From assembly GCA_963784895.1 (NCBI GenBank), contig CAWATM010000019.1, positions 1 to 64,000 on the forward strand: a DNA stretch of 64,000 nt, written 5' to 3'. The position numbers and the translations under genes are program-made. Shown one piece after another: positions 1 to 7,683 of the stretch. Origin of the DNA: Gaiellasilicea sp963784895 (GTDB lineage: Bacteria; Actinomycetota; Thermoleophilia; Gaiellales; Gaiellaceae). The notes under the pieces were generated by a model. It made no database searches, was not told where the DNA came from, and was given only the letters and a program-made list of their open reading frames with translations. The first letter of the stretch is position 1; each line of letters starts with the position of its first letter.

Positions 1-491
1 GTGCTCCGCGCACGTACCTCGGTGAGGAGCGGTTCGAGCGCAAGGCGAGCAGTGGGCATGGCTGTGATTGTCACGCAAGACGGCGCGTTGAAACGTCACG
101 CAGACTTTCGGCGTCGCTACGGTTATGCCGTCAGCCAGCCTGTGCTTCTGATTCGCAATCAGGAGGTCGGCGGTTCGAGCCTGCCAAGCTCCACTCGAAA
201 ACTCCTGAAGTGCGGGGTTGTTCTATCGCGGACGTCCAAGACTGCGTCGAGGTATACCGGGACGAGCCGAGTGTCGAGTGCGCTCAGCGTGGGCTGCGAT
301 TTCGACCTACCGCCGAATGATTGCCAAACCAGGACTCCCCAAGAGCGACGCGCAACCTCTCTTCCTCCGGCACTGAGACGTTGCACGGGCGGCGACCAAT
401 GGACTCATTCGTGTCATTGGCGATCCCGGCGACCGCGACGATCATGGATGCATCCCCGGTCCGGGGTCATCTATCGAGAAGAGAGAGGCAC
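1..491. other. Window edge, no convincing gene
   Basis: Open frames cross this stretch but none has a recognisable domain, a credible ribosome binding site or a coding feel. The only interpretable object is the tRNA-Ala fragment at 147-193. Bases 1-146 might be the end of an element inserted at that tRNA, but no integrase residues can be read in any frame. Confidence 0.4.
147..193 (+). tRNA. 3' half of a tRNA-Ala(CGC) gene, 5' half missing
   Basis: A 5-bp anticodon stem (147-151 with 159-163) closes the 7-nt loop TTCGCAA, giving anticodon CGC. A 5-nt variable loop AGGTC follows, then a 5-bp T stem around the canonical loop TTCGAGC (174-180), then AAGCTCC and A73. The T at acceptor position 70 fits the G3-U70 identity pair of tRNA-Ala. 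The matching 5' acceptor strand (expected GGGGCTT) and a D arm are absent from 1-146, and no CCA is encoded. It is therefore a tRNA remnant, such as an integrating element leaves when it uses a tRNA 3' end as attachment site. That last step is inference. Confidence 0.6.
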
Positions 492-992
492 ATGCGCAAG
501 GCATTGTTCGCGTTGGTTGCGGTGGCCATGCTCGCTTTTGCGGGCACGGCGGTCGCTGGGAAGATCGGGACGGCGAAGCCCTGGGAGTACGACCCGGGCA
601 AGACCGGTACCGTCGTGGCGAAGTGGACGAAGGACGGCCTCTCGCTGCAGAAGAACACAGAGACGGCCACGAACGCCGCGGCCGGAGCGGACATCAAGGG
701 CGTCGACGGTGAGACGCTGACGAAGCTGTCTTTCGAGGTGCAGGGATACTGCGGTGCCGGTGCGCCGCGCTTCAACGTCTACACCGATGCCGGGACGTCC
801 TTCCTCGGTTGCATCTACGGCGAGAAGCTTGACCTCGGCAACGGTTGGACGCGCGTCACGTTCAACGGCGACGAGCTCGGCGCCGGCGACGCGTTCGGGA
901 AGACGATCACGGGCGCCGATGTCGTGATGGACGAGCAGGGTCAGACGCTGCTGCGGAACATCACTGTGAACGGCGTGGCCGTTAGCAGGTAA
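492..992 (+). CDS. Small secreted protein of unknown function
   Basis: A 166-residue protein. The ATG at 492 is preceded by a purine-rich Shine-Dalgarno stretch (gagagagg). The N-terminus is a standard Sec signal peptide: MRK, then a hydrophobic run ending in AVAG near residue 22. The mature part is rich in G, T and D and has two cysteines (in GYCGAG and GCIYG) that could form a disulfide. No domain is recognised. The pattern of a short beta-rich exported domain recurs at 20348 and 25548. A longer frame opens upstream at 321, but the signal peptide and binding site favour 492. A hairpin terminator follows at once. Confidence 0.7.
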   Translation: MRKALFALVAVAMLAFAGTAVAGKIGTAKPWEYDPGKTGTVVAKWTKDGLSLQKNTETATNAAAGADIKGVDGETLTKLSFEVQGYCGAGAPRFNVYTDAGTSFLGCIYGEKLDLGNGWTRVTFNGDELGAGDAFGKTITGADVVMDEQGQTLLRNITVNGVAVSR

Positions 993-1016
993 TCCGACTA
1001 GTAACGCGGCCGGGAA

Positions 1017-1043
1017 GCGGGAGGGGCCTCTGAGCCCTCCCGC
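1017..1043 (+). terminator. Hairpin terminator after the secreted protein
   Basis: A 10-bp G+C stem with one bulge (GCGGGAGG.. pairing with ..CCTCCCGC) around a 6-nt loop, 24 nt after the stop codon; no T tract follows. The remaining 246 bases to the next gene (1044-1289) hold no gene that I can see. Confidence 0.6.
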
Positions 1044-1289
1044 TCACCGTGCCGGATGGCTCGCCGGCTCGCGTCCATGCGTGTCCGCAATGTCCGCATC
1101 CGGCGTTCGTGTTCGCTCGTCGCGAACAGCAAGTACTAGAAAGCGCCGTTTTGCAGAGATAACCGCACCTCAGCGAACCGGCGCGAAAAGCTCCGGTCGT
1201 CTCGACAAGCTGGTGGTCGGCCGGCGGGCTTCTCAACTCCAAGCCGGGGACTCGGAGCGTCGGCCGCCGGTCCGGCGATTCTTAGGTGA

Positions 1290-4200
1290 ATGCACATTGA
1301 TCGCCAGCAGCTGCACCTCTCGCCCTCCGACGTCACGGCCTTCCTGGCCTGCGAGCACCTGACGACGCTCTCGCTCGCGCACGCGCGCGGGGAGATCCAC
1401 CGGCCCGAGATCGTGAACGACCAGGCGGAGCTGATCTTCCGCAAAGGGCTCGAGCACGAGCGCGCCTACCTCGAGCACCTCCGCGCCGACGGGCAAAACC
1501 GTCCTCGAGCTCCCCGACCCGGAAGGCGACTACGACGCACGCCGCCCGCGCGACCGCGGACGCGATCCTCAAGGGCGAAGCCGACGTCATCTACCAGGGC
1601 GTCCTCGCCCACGAGCACTGGCGCGGCGTCGCCGACTTCCTCCTCCGCCAGGCGGACGGCACCTACGAGGCGCTCGACACCAAGCTCGCGCGCTCGGCGA
1701 AGCCCGCCTACATCCTCCAGCTCCTCTTCTACAACGAGCAGCTCGGCCGGATCCAGGGGCGCGAGCCGGAGCACATCCACGTCCTGCTCGGCAACGGCGA
1801 GCAGCAGTCCTTCCGGCCGGAGGAGTTCGCCGCCTACTACCGGCGCGTCCGCTCGCGGCTCGAGCAGTTCGTCGCCGACCCGCCGCCGACCGAGCCCTAC
1901 CCGGTCGACCACTGCAGCATCTGCGACTTCAAGGCCCTCTGCGACGCGTGGTGGGACGAGGTCGACCACCTCAGCCGCGTCGCCGGGCGTCTACCGGACG
2001 CAGGTCGAGCAGCTCAGAGCCGCCGGGATCACGACGCTCGCCGCGCTCGGGCGCGCGCCCGCCGAGCCGGTGCCGGCCGGGATCAACCCGGAGAGCTGGA
2101 CGAAGCTGCGCGAGCAGGCCGAGCTGCAGCTGCACGCGCGCGAGACCGGCGAGGACATCTACCGGCTGCTCCCGCAGCAAGCCGACGCCGGCTTCGCGCT
2201 CCTCCCCGAGCCCTCGCCCGGCGACCTCTTCTTCGACTTCGAGGGCAACCCGTTCTGGGACGCGGACGGCTCGCTCGAGTACCTCTGGGGGATCCTCGAC
2301 GTCGACGGCAACTTCACGCCGCTGCACGCGCACGACCACGACACCGAGCGGCACGCCTTCGAGCAGTTCGTCGACCTCGTCCACGCGCGCCTCGCCGAGC
2401 ACCCCGACCTGCACGTCTACCACTACGCCGCCTACGAGATCACCGCGCTGAAGCGGCTGATGGGCCGCTACGGCACGCGCGAGGCCGAGCTCGACGATCT
2501 GCTCCGCCGCGGCGTCTTCGTCGACCTGCTCAAGGTCGTCCGCAACGGCCTCCGCGCCTCGCGGCCGGGCTACGGGCTGAAGGAGATGGAGGCCTTCCTC
2601 GACTTCGAGCGGCAGGCGGAGGTGAAGGACGGCGGCGCCTCGATCGTCATCTTCGAGCAGTGGATGCAGACCGGCGAGCAGGCGCTGCTCGACCAGATCG
2701 ACGCCTACAACCGCGAGGACTGCATCGCGACGCGGCTGCTGCGCGACTGGCTGCTCGAGCTGAAGCCGCAGGCCGGGCCGATCGCGCCGGCGCCGCCGCC
2801 GGAGGAGCCGAGGCCGATCCCGGAGCGCAAGGCGGAGCGGGCCGAGCTGAGCGCGCAGCTGCTCGGCGCGGGGGAGGAGCTCGCGGCGCACCTGCTCGAC
2901 TACCACGACCGCGAGCGCAAGCCCGTCTGGTGGGCGTTCTTCGACCGGATCGAGATGACGCCCGACGAGCTCGTCGAGGACGCGGAGTCGATCGGCCAGG
3001 TCGAGCTCGTCAGCGGCCCCGAGCCGGTGAAGAAGTCGCAGGCGTACGTGCTCAGCTACCCCGCGCAGGAGCACAAGATCGGGCAGGGGCAGGACGTGCT
3101 CGACCCGGCGACGACCGACAGCGCCGGCGAGATCATCGAGCTCGACCGCGACGAGCGCCGACTGGTACTCAAGCGCGGGCCGTCGCTCGCCGACGTGCCG
3201 CTGCCCGAGTCGCTGATCCCGGCCGGCCCGTACTGGACGCGGGATCAGGAGGACGCGCTCGCCCGCTTCGGCCGCTCGCTGCTCGCCAGCGACCATCGCT
3301 ATCCCGCGCTCGAGTCGGTGCTCCGGCGCGAGCCGTTCGACCGGCCGGTGCAGACCGTCGAGCTCGAGGAGATGAAGGAGCTCGTCCGCTCGCTCGACGG
3401 CCGCCACCTCGTGATCCAGGGGCCGCCCGGCTCCGGGAAGACGTGGACGTCGGGGCGGCTGATCGCCGACCTGATCGCCCGCGGCAACCGCGTCGGCGTC
3501 GCCTCGACGAGCCACAAGGCGATCCACAACCTGCTCGCCGCGGTCGAGGAGGCGGCGGCCGAGACCGGGCTCGGCTTCAAGGGGCTGAAGAAGGCGAGCG
3601 GCGGCAACCCGGAGTCGTTCTACGAGGGCGCGAACGTCGAGAACGTCACCGCGAGCGAGGACTGCGTCGACTGCGACCTCGCCGCCGGCACCGCCTGGCT
3701 CTTCTCGAACGAGCGGCACGACGCCACGCTCGACTACCTCTTCGTCGACGAGGCCGGGCAGGTCTCGCTCGCGGACGCGCTCGCGATGGGGACGGCGGCG
3801 CGCAACCTCGTCCTCGTCGGCGACCCGCTCCAGCTCGACCAGGTGCTGCAGGGGACGCATCCCGGCGGCAGCGACGCGTCGGTGCTGAAGCACCTGCTCG
3901 GCGACGACGCGACCGTCCCGCCCGAGCGCGGCCTCTTCCTCGAGCGCACGTTCCGGCTCCACCCGGACATCTGCCGCTACATCTCGGAGGAGTTCTACGA
4001 GGGGCGGCTCGAGCCGGCGCCCGAGGCTGCGGCGCGGACGACGCCGTTCGGGACGGGGCTGCGCTACCTCGCGGTCGAGCACGAGGGCCACCGGCAGGAG
4101 TCGGCGGAGGAGGTCGACGGTCGTGCGCGGGCCGTGGTGAGCGGCTCCGCGCCGCGGGCGTGACCGACGTGATGGTCGTCGCGCCCTACAACGCGCAGGT

Positions 4201-4492
4201 GAACGCGCTCACGGAGGCGCTGCCGGGCGTGCGCGTCGGCACCGTCGACAAGTTCCAGGGGCAGGAGGCGGACGTCGTCATCTACTCGATGGCGAGCTCG
4301 AGCGGAGAGGACGTCCCGCGCGGCCTCGAGTTCCTGCTCTCGCGCAACCGGCTCAACGTCGCGATCTCGCGGGCGCGCTGCCTCGCGTACCTCGTCTGCT
4401 CACCGCGGCTGCTGGAGGTGAACGCGAGGACGATCCCGCAGATGCGGCTGGCGAACGCGCTCTGCCGGTTCGTCGAATTGGCACAGAGCTGA
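1290..4492 (+). CDS. TM0106-type RecB-like nuclease fused to a Dna2/UPF1-like helicase (frameshifted)
   Basis: About 1,065 residues once frames are joined. Order: N-terminal region; PD-(D/E)XK nuclease core with ALDTKLAR and a cysteine cluster CSICDFKALC that may bind an Fe-S centre; RNase H-like DEDD segment with FFDFEGNP; superfamily 1 helicase with Walker A GPPGSGKT, Walker B DEAGQ, and C-terminal motifs VDKFQGQE and NVAISRARC. It probably processes DNA or RNA ends. Four frame changes are needed: one extra G near 1491, a shift near 1541, one extra G near 1986 and one missing G near 4139. Between 1541 and 1985 the protein is read in a third frame. Protein sequence is conserved across every break, so sequencing error is more likely than decay. 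Confidence 0.8.
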
Positions 4493-4528
4493 CACACATC
4501 CGTCACGCATTCGTTGCTCGTGTGCTAG

Positions 4529-4540
4529 CAGAATGGTACC
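4529..4540 (+). promoter_or_regulatory. -10 box of the toxin-antitoxin operon
   Basis: CAGAAT ends 6 nt before the GTG start of the antitoxin with no Shine-Dalgarno sequence between, the same geometry as other leaderless starts here. The palindrome GGTACC lies in the gap and could be part of an autoregulatory operator. Confidence 0.45.
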
Positions 4541-4792
4541 GTGAGCAACGTGCCCGCTCTCCACATTCGCAACGTTCCCGCCGACGTCGTCGAGACGCTG
4601 CGGACGCGAGCCGAGTCGCACGGCCGCTCGCTCAACGCCGAGGTACTGCGCATTCTCACGTCGAGCGCCGAACGAGAGCGCCGGGACACTCCGATCACGA
4701 ATCGGCTCGAGGAGCTCGCTCGGCGCGTCAACCTGCCACCAGACGCGCCGACACCGGAAGAGTTGATTCGCGAAGATCGTGACAGCCGCTAG
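4541..4792 (+). CDS. FitA-like ribbon-helix-helix antitoxin
   Basis: An 83-residue protein with an N-terminal ribbon-helix-helix: a strand (ALHIRNVP), a helix (VVETLRTRAESHG) and a second helix starting RSLNAEVLRIL, the usual Arc/MetJ DNA-binding pattern of FitA/VapB antitoxins. The C-terminal half is charged and proline-rich and would wrap around the toxin. It starts at GTG 4541 and overlaps the downstream PIN-domain toxin by 14 nt, so the two are co-translated. By family knowledge it neutralises the toxin and represses the operon. Confidence 0.85.
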   Translation: MSNVPALHIRNVPADVVETLRTRAESHGRSLNAEVLRILTSSAERERRDTPITNRLEELARRVNLPPDAPTPEELIREDRDSR

Positions 4793-5186
4793 CGTCGTTC
4801 TCGACGCCTCGGTGCTAATCCGGTCGGCAGTCGCGAACGAGCCTGCGGCACGCGACTGGGTGCGAGCCGTAGAGGCCGGCGCCGTCGAAGGCCATGCCCC
4901 CGACATCGCGTACGCCGAGACCGTGAGTGGACTGACGAAGTACGTCCGAGCCGATCTCATCGAGCCGAAGCTCGCGGCCGCGATGCTCGCGGAGGTGGTG
5001 AAGCTGCCCCTATTCACACACAGCCACGCGCGTTTGGCACGAGCGTCTCTTGCTCTCGCTCTCGAGCACGGGCTGTCGGCGTACGACGCGTCCTATCTCG
5101 CCCTGGCGCAGTCACTCGACGTGCCGCTCGTCACAGCGGACCGTCGACTCGCGGCCGCTGCCGCTAACGCAGAACTTCTCTCCTAG
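4779..5186 (+). CDS. vapC: VapC-like PIN-domain toxin
   Basis: A 135-residue protein with the four acidic residues expected of a PIN ribonuclease: Asp in VVLDASVLI, Glu in IAYAETVSGL, Asp in SAYDASYLALA and Asp in VTADRRLA. VapC toxins cleave RNA, often tRNA, in a Mg2+-dependent way. The GTG start lies inside the antitoxin gene, the usual arrangement of type II pairs. The pair sits between a nuclease-helicase and a membrane protein gene, with no sign of a surrounding mobile element. Confidence 0.88.
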   Translation: MTAASVVLDASVLIRSAVANEPAARDWVRAVEAGAVEGHAPDIAYAETVSGLTKYVRADLIEPKLAAAMLAEVVKLPLFTHSHARLARASLALALEHGLSAYDASYLALAQSLDVPLVTADRRLAAAAANAELLS

Positions 5187-5197
5187 ACGACGGCGCG

Positions 5198-5209
5198 TAC
5201 ATTGAACGG
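5198..5209 (+). promoter_or_regulatory. -10 box TACATT, leaderless start
   Basis: TACATT is followed by exactly 6 nt and then ATG 5210; there is no Shine-Dalgarno sequence. Confidence 0.55.
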
Positions 5210-6202
5210 ATGAGGAAGCTGCTCCGCGACAAGCGCGTCTACGTCACGCTCGAGCTGATCGGGCTCGCGGTCCTGCTCGGCGCGCTCGCCTACGCGCTGC
5301 GGGACGTCTGGGCGGAGGCGGCGCCGCTGCTGCGCCACGCCGACCTCGGCGACGTCGCGATCGCGACCGCGATCGTCGCCGCCTACTACCTCGTCTTCGT
5401 GCTCGGGTGGATGCGCATCCTCGCTGCGTACGGGATCCGAGTCCCCTACCGCTACGCGCTGCAGGCGGAGATGCTCTCGATGCTCGCGAAGTACATCCCC
5501 GGCGGCGTCTGGACGCCGACTGCGCGGGTCGTCGCGCTGCGCCGCTTCGGCGTCAAGGACACGCCGGTCGTGCTCGCGTCGATCCTGCTCGAGGCCGGGC
5601 TCTCGGCGCTCGCCGGCGTCGGCGTCTTCGTCGTCGGGCTCGCGCTCATCGGCGGCGGCGACGCGCCGCTGCTGCCGCTCGTCGCGTTCGCCGTGCTGGT
5701 CGCCTTCCTGCTCTACCCGCCCGTGTTCGCGGCCGTCGCGCGCAAGCTGCTGCGGCCGTTCGGCGCCAGCGAGGTCGTGCCGCTGCCGGCGCGGACGGCG
5801 TTCCAGCTGCTCGGCTTCTACGCGCTGACATGGCCGCTCGGCGGCGCCGCGCTCTTCTTCCTCATCCGCTCGCTCGGCGGCGACCCGGCCGTCTCCGAGA
5901 TCCCGTACCTCGGCGGCGTCGCCGCGGTCGGCGCGATCGTGGCCGTGCTCGCGATCTTCGCCCCCTCCGGCCTCGGCGTCCGGGAGGCGTCGATGTACGG
6001 GCTCATGCTCGCCGTCACCACCGAGGCGATCGCGCTCGGCGCGACCGTGCTGAACCGGCTCGCGATCACGCTGGTCGAGGCGCTGCTCCTGCTCGTCGGC
6101 GCGCTGCTGATCAGGCACTCACGGAAAACGGCCGACGCTCGGGGCGAGATCGAGCCGACCCCCGTTGCGGCACTCTCCGGGGACGAGGTACTCCGGGGCT
6201 GA
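5210..6202 (+). CDS. Lysylphosphatidylglycerol synthase TM-region family membrane protein
   Basis: 330 residues with about eight hydrophobic segments and the features of the UPF0104/LPG-synthase transmembrane family: a short basic N-terminus, the central EMLSMLAKYIPGGVW segment, and a late PSGLGVREA motif. Members lacking the aminoacyltransferase domain, as here, are thought to move or flip lipids or glycolipids across the membrane; the substrate cannot be read from sequence. The last 84 nt overlap the end of the convergent gene on the other strand. Start ATG 5210 fits a leaderless promoter. Confidence 0.8.
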   Translation: MRKLLRDKRVYVTLELIGLAVLLGALAYALRDVWAEAAPLLRHADLGDVAIATAIVAAYYLVFVLGWMRILAAYGIRVPYRYALQAEMLSMLAKYIPGGVWTPTARVVALRRFGVKDTPVVLASILLEAGLSALAGVGVFVVGLALIGGGDAPLLPLVAFAVLVAFLLYPPVFAAVARKLLRPFGASEVVPLPARTAFQLLGFYALTWPLGGAALFFLIRSLGGDPAVSEIPYLGGVAAVGAIVAVLAIFAPSGLGVREASMYGLMLAVTTEAIALGATVLNRLAITLVEALLLLVGALLIRHSRKTADARGEIEPTPVAALSGDEVLRG

Positions 6203-7018
6203 CTTCGCCTGGAGCGGGTTCTCGGCGAGCTGCTGGCGCATCATCCGCTGCGCCGTCCCCTCGGACAGGCCGAGCCGCTCGCCGAGCTCGACGCCGCTCT
6301 GGAACGCGTAGCAGTTGGTGACGCCCTCGTCGCGCTCGCCGCGGAGGTGCCACGCCTCGTGCGCGAGCACGGCGATCGCGCGCGCCGTCCGGCTGAACGC
6401 ACCCTCCTCGCCCTTGAACGCGAGCCGGTAGAGCCGGAAGCAGATCTCCGGCGTCAGGAACGCGTTCGTGCCGCCGACCTCGGCGACCCCGTCGGCGTGC
6501 TGGACGATCCCGACCGCCTCGCCCTGGCCGTCGCAGCGGATCCGCGCCTCGTGGCCGGCGATCCGGCCCGCCTCGGCGGAGAGTCGAGCCTCGGTCCGCC
6601 GCTGGTCTGCCTCGTCGAGGCCACGCCACCCGCCCTCCGGCAGCAGCACGAGCAGGAGCGCCAGCCCGGCGAGCGCGAGCACGCCCTCGAGCCGCGGCAG
6701 CAGCCGGCGACGCGGCCGTACGACCCGTGGCCCGCGCTCGATGTCGGCGGGAACCCAGACCTGATGCCCCTCGGTCTCGATCAGGACCGGCTCGAGCCAC
6801 TCGGGGCCGCCGAGCTCCTCGACGTCCGTCTCCTGCGGCGCGCGCCCGCGCGGACGTCGCGGCGCATCCCGCTCGCTCAGCCCGGCGACGAGGAACTGCA
6901 CCTCGAGCGCGGCGAAGGCGAGGAAGGGGATCCAGGCCGGGATCGAGCGCCGAAGCACCGGCACGAAGAACCACGCCAGCACCAGCGCGACCGCTGCGAT
7001 CCGTAAGCGCCGTTCCAT
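6119..7018 (-). CDS. Membrane protein with an HExxH zinc-peptidase-like motif
   Basis: 299 residues. The N-terminus has two hydrophobic helices (about residues 7-25 and 29-46), then a charged cytoplasmic loop, a third helix near residues 110-128, and a C-terminal domain containing AHEAWHLRGERDE, which matches the HExxH zinc signature, followed by NCYAFQSG and a cysteine near the end (GECRNGG). A membrane-anchored metallopeptidase is plausible, but no named family was recognised. The gene converges on the lipid-flippase-like gene and overlaps its end by 84 nt. Start ATG at 7018. Confidence 0.7.
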   Translation of the reverse strand: MERRLRIAAVALVLAWFFVPVLRRSIPAWIPFLAFAALEVQFLVAGLSERDAPRRPRGRAPQETDVEELGGPEWLEPVLIETEGHQVWVPADIERGPRVVRPRRRLLPRLEGVLALAGLALLLVLLPEGGWRGLDEADQRRTEARLSAEAGRIAGHEARIRCDGQGEAVGIVQHADGVAEVGGTNAFLTPEICFRLYRLAFKGEEGAFSRTARAIAVLAHEAWHLRGERDEGVTNCYAFQSGVELGERLGLSEGTAQRMMRQQLAENPLQAKSAPEYLVPGECRNGGRLDLAPSVGRFP

Positions 7019-7030
7019 GCCGAGACGGTA

Positions 7031-7071
7031 GAGGACGGAGGCCGCGCCCCAACGCGGCCTCGCTCGTCCTC
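7031..7071. terminator. Nested hairpin between two minus-strand genes
   Basis: GAGGAC/GTCCTC outside and GGCCGCG/CGCGGCC inside, just after the small ORF at 7084-7263 when read on the minus strand. Confidence 0.55.
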
Positions 7072-7083
7072 TGGATGAGCCTT

Positions 7084-7263
7084 TCAGGCGCCGTGCGCCG
7101 CGCGACGGTGCCGGAGCAACCCGAGCGCCGCTTCCAGCGTCAGCTGCTTGCGCCGCTGCTGCTGACCCCGCGCCTGCCGGGCCAGACGCTCGGCGTCGGC
7201 CTCGCGTTGGCGCAGCTGTTGACGATCAAGGGTCAGCTGTCGAAGAGCTTCGTGATGCAGCAT
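7084..7263 (-). CDS. Small basic coiled-coil-like protein
   Basis: 59 residues from ATG 7263. A perfect GGAAGGAGG lies 7 nt upstream of this ATG, whereas the in-frame ATG two codons earlier is too close to it. The protein is rich in Q, R, L and A (for example LTLDRQQLRQREADAERLARQ) and should be mostly helical; it has no signal peptide or membrane span. Similar short Arg/Gln-rich proteins are common in actinobacteria, but I know no function. It lies downstream of a good minus-strand promoter (7544-7572) and two even smaller ORFs. Confidence 0.5.
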   Translation of the reverse strand: MLHHEALRQLTLDRQQLRQREADAERLARQARGQQQRRKQLTLEAALGLLRHRRAAHGA

Positions 7264-7333
7264 GTTCATCCCTCCTTCCGGCATCCGGTCGGTTGAGCAC
7301 GATGGAATAAGGAGCAGGAAAACCTGCGCTCAT
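7226..7333 (-). CDS. Possible 35-residue leader ORF
   Basis: ATG 7333 is preceded at 7 nt by AAAGGAAGG. The peptide begins MSAGFPAPYSIVLNRPD, and its frame overlaps the start of the 59-residue ORF, so its translation could influence that gene. There is no homology evidence; support is only the ribosome binding site and the position. Confidence 0.25.
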   Translation of the reverse strand: MSAGFPAPYSIVLNRPDAGRRDEHAASRSSSTADP

Positions 7334-7435
7334 AGGTGAGCCTTCCTTTCGCGTCGGAATTGACGTCCGATTTATGGTTGGCGAAGAGCTAAGCGGCGCG
7401 GATGCGCCGGAAACCGCCTGAGATCGACGGGCTGC

Positions 7436-7489
7436 CTACGCCGAGAAGCGGAAGAGCCGGCCGAGGTACATCGGGACAGTGATGTTCAT
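7436..7489 (-). CDS. Possible 17-residue leader peptide
   Basis: The strongest Shine-Dalgarno sequence in the region, AAAGGAGG, lies 7 nt before ATG 7489; the peptide MNITVPMYLGRLFRFSA ends in TAG. It is the first ORF after the minus-strand promoter at 7544-7572. It may be a leader peptide or a small membrane-interacting peptide. The rest of the gap 7264-7683 holds the two promoters and nothing else that I recognise. Confidence 0.35.
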   Translation of the reverse strand: MNITVPMYLGRLFRFSA

Positions 7490-7543
7490 CTCTCAGCCTC
7501 CTTTCCGCGAGAACCCGAGCGGGATGCTCGGATAGAAGTGTCC

Positions 7544-7572
7544 AGTGTGAAGGTTCCCGCGGTGCGTGTCAA
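7544..7572 (-). promoter_or_regulatory. Sigma-70-type promoter for the small-ORF transcript
   Basis: On the minus strand, TTGACA (7567-7572), a 17-nt spacer, then CACACT (7544-7549). The nearest ORF starts about 55 nt downstream, so this transcript has a leader, unlike most genes here. Confidence 0.55.
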
Positions 7573-7616
7573 GTGAAATTCAGAAGAAATTCCGGCGTGG
7601 AGATTTCGGTTGCCGC

Positions 7617-7646
7617 TTGACCCGGGTTGCCGCGCAGCGCGATAGT
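7617..7646 (+). promoter_or_regulatory. Sigma-70-type promoter for the DUF6351-like gene
   Basis: TTGACC (7617-7622), an 18-nt spacer and GATAGT (7641-7646), about 38 nt before the start codon. It is divergent from the minus-strand promoter 45 nt away. Confidence 0.5.
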
Positions 7647-7683
7647 CGTCCCCGCACACCTAGCGCAGGGGAAGGGGAGGGAC

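Noticed and set aside
1..720. 239-codon open frame at the left edge
   Set aside because: It runs through the tRNA remnant and overlaps the secreted-protein gene in another frame; the sequence is Arg/Ser-rich shadow coding.
1971..4091. 706-codon minus-strand frame opposite the nuclease-helicase
   Set aside because: Highly repetitive R/E/L/V composition typical of antisense frames in GC-rich genes; the plus strand holds clear motifs.
6347..7006. 219-codon plus-strand frame opposite the HExxH gene
   Set aside because: Antisense shadow; no domain and no start signal, whereas the minus strand shows membrane helices and a zinc motif.
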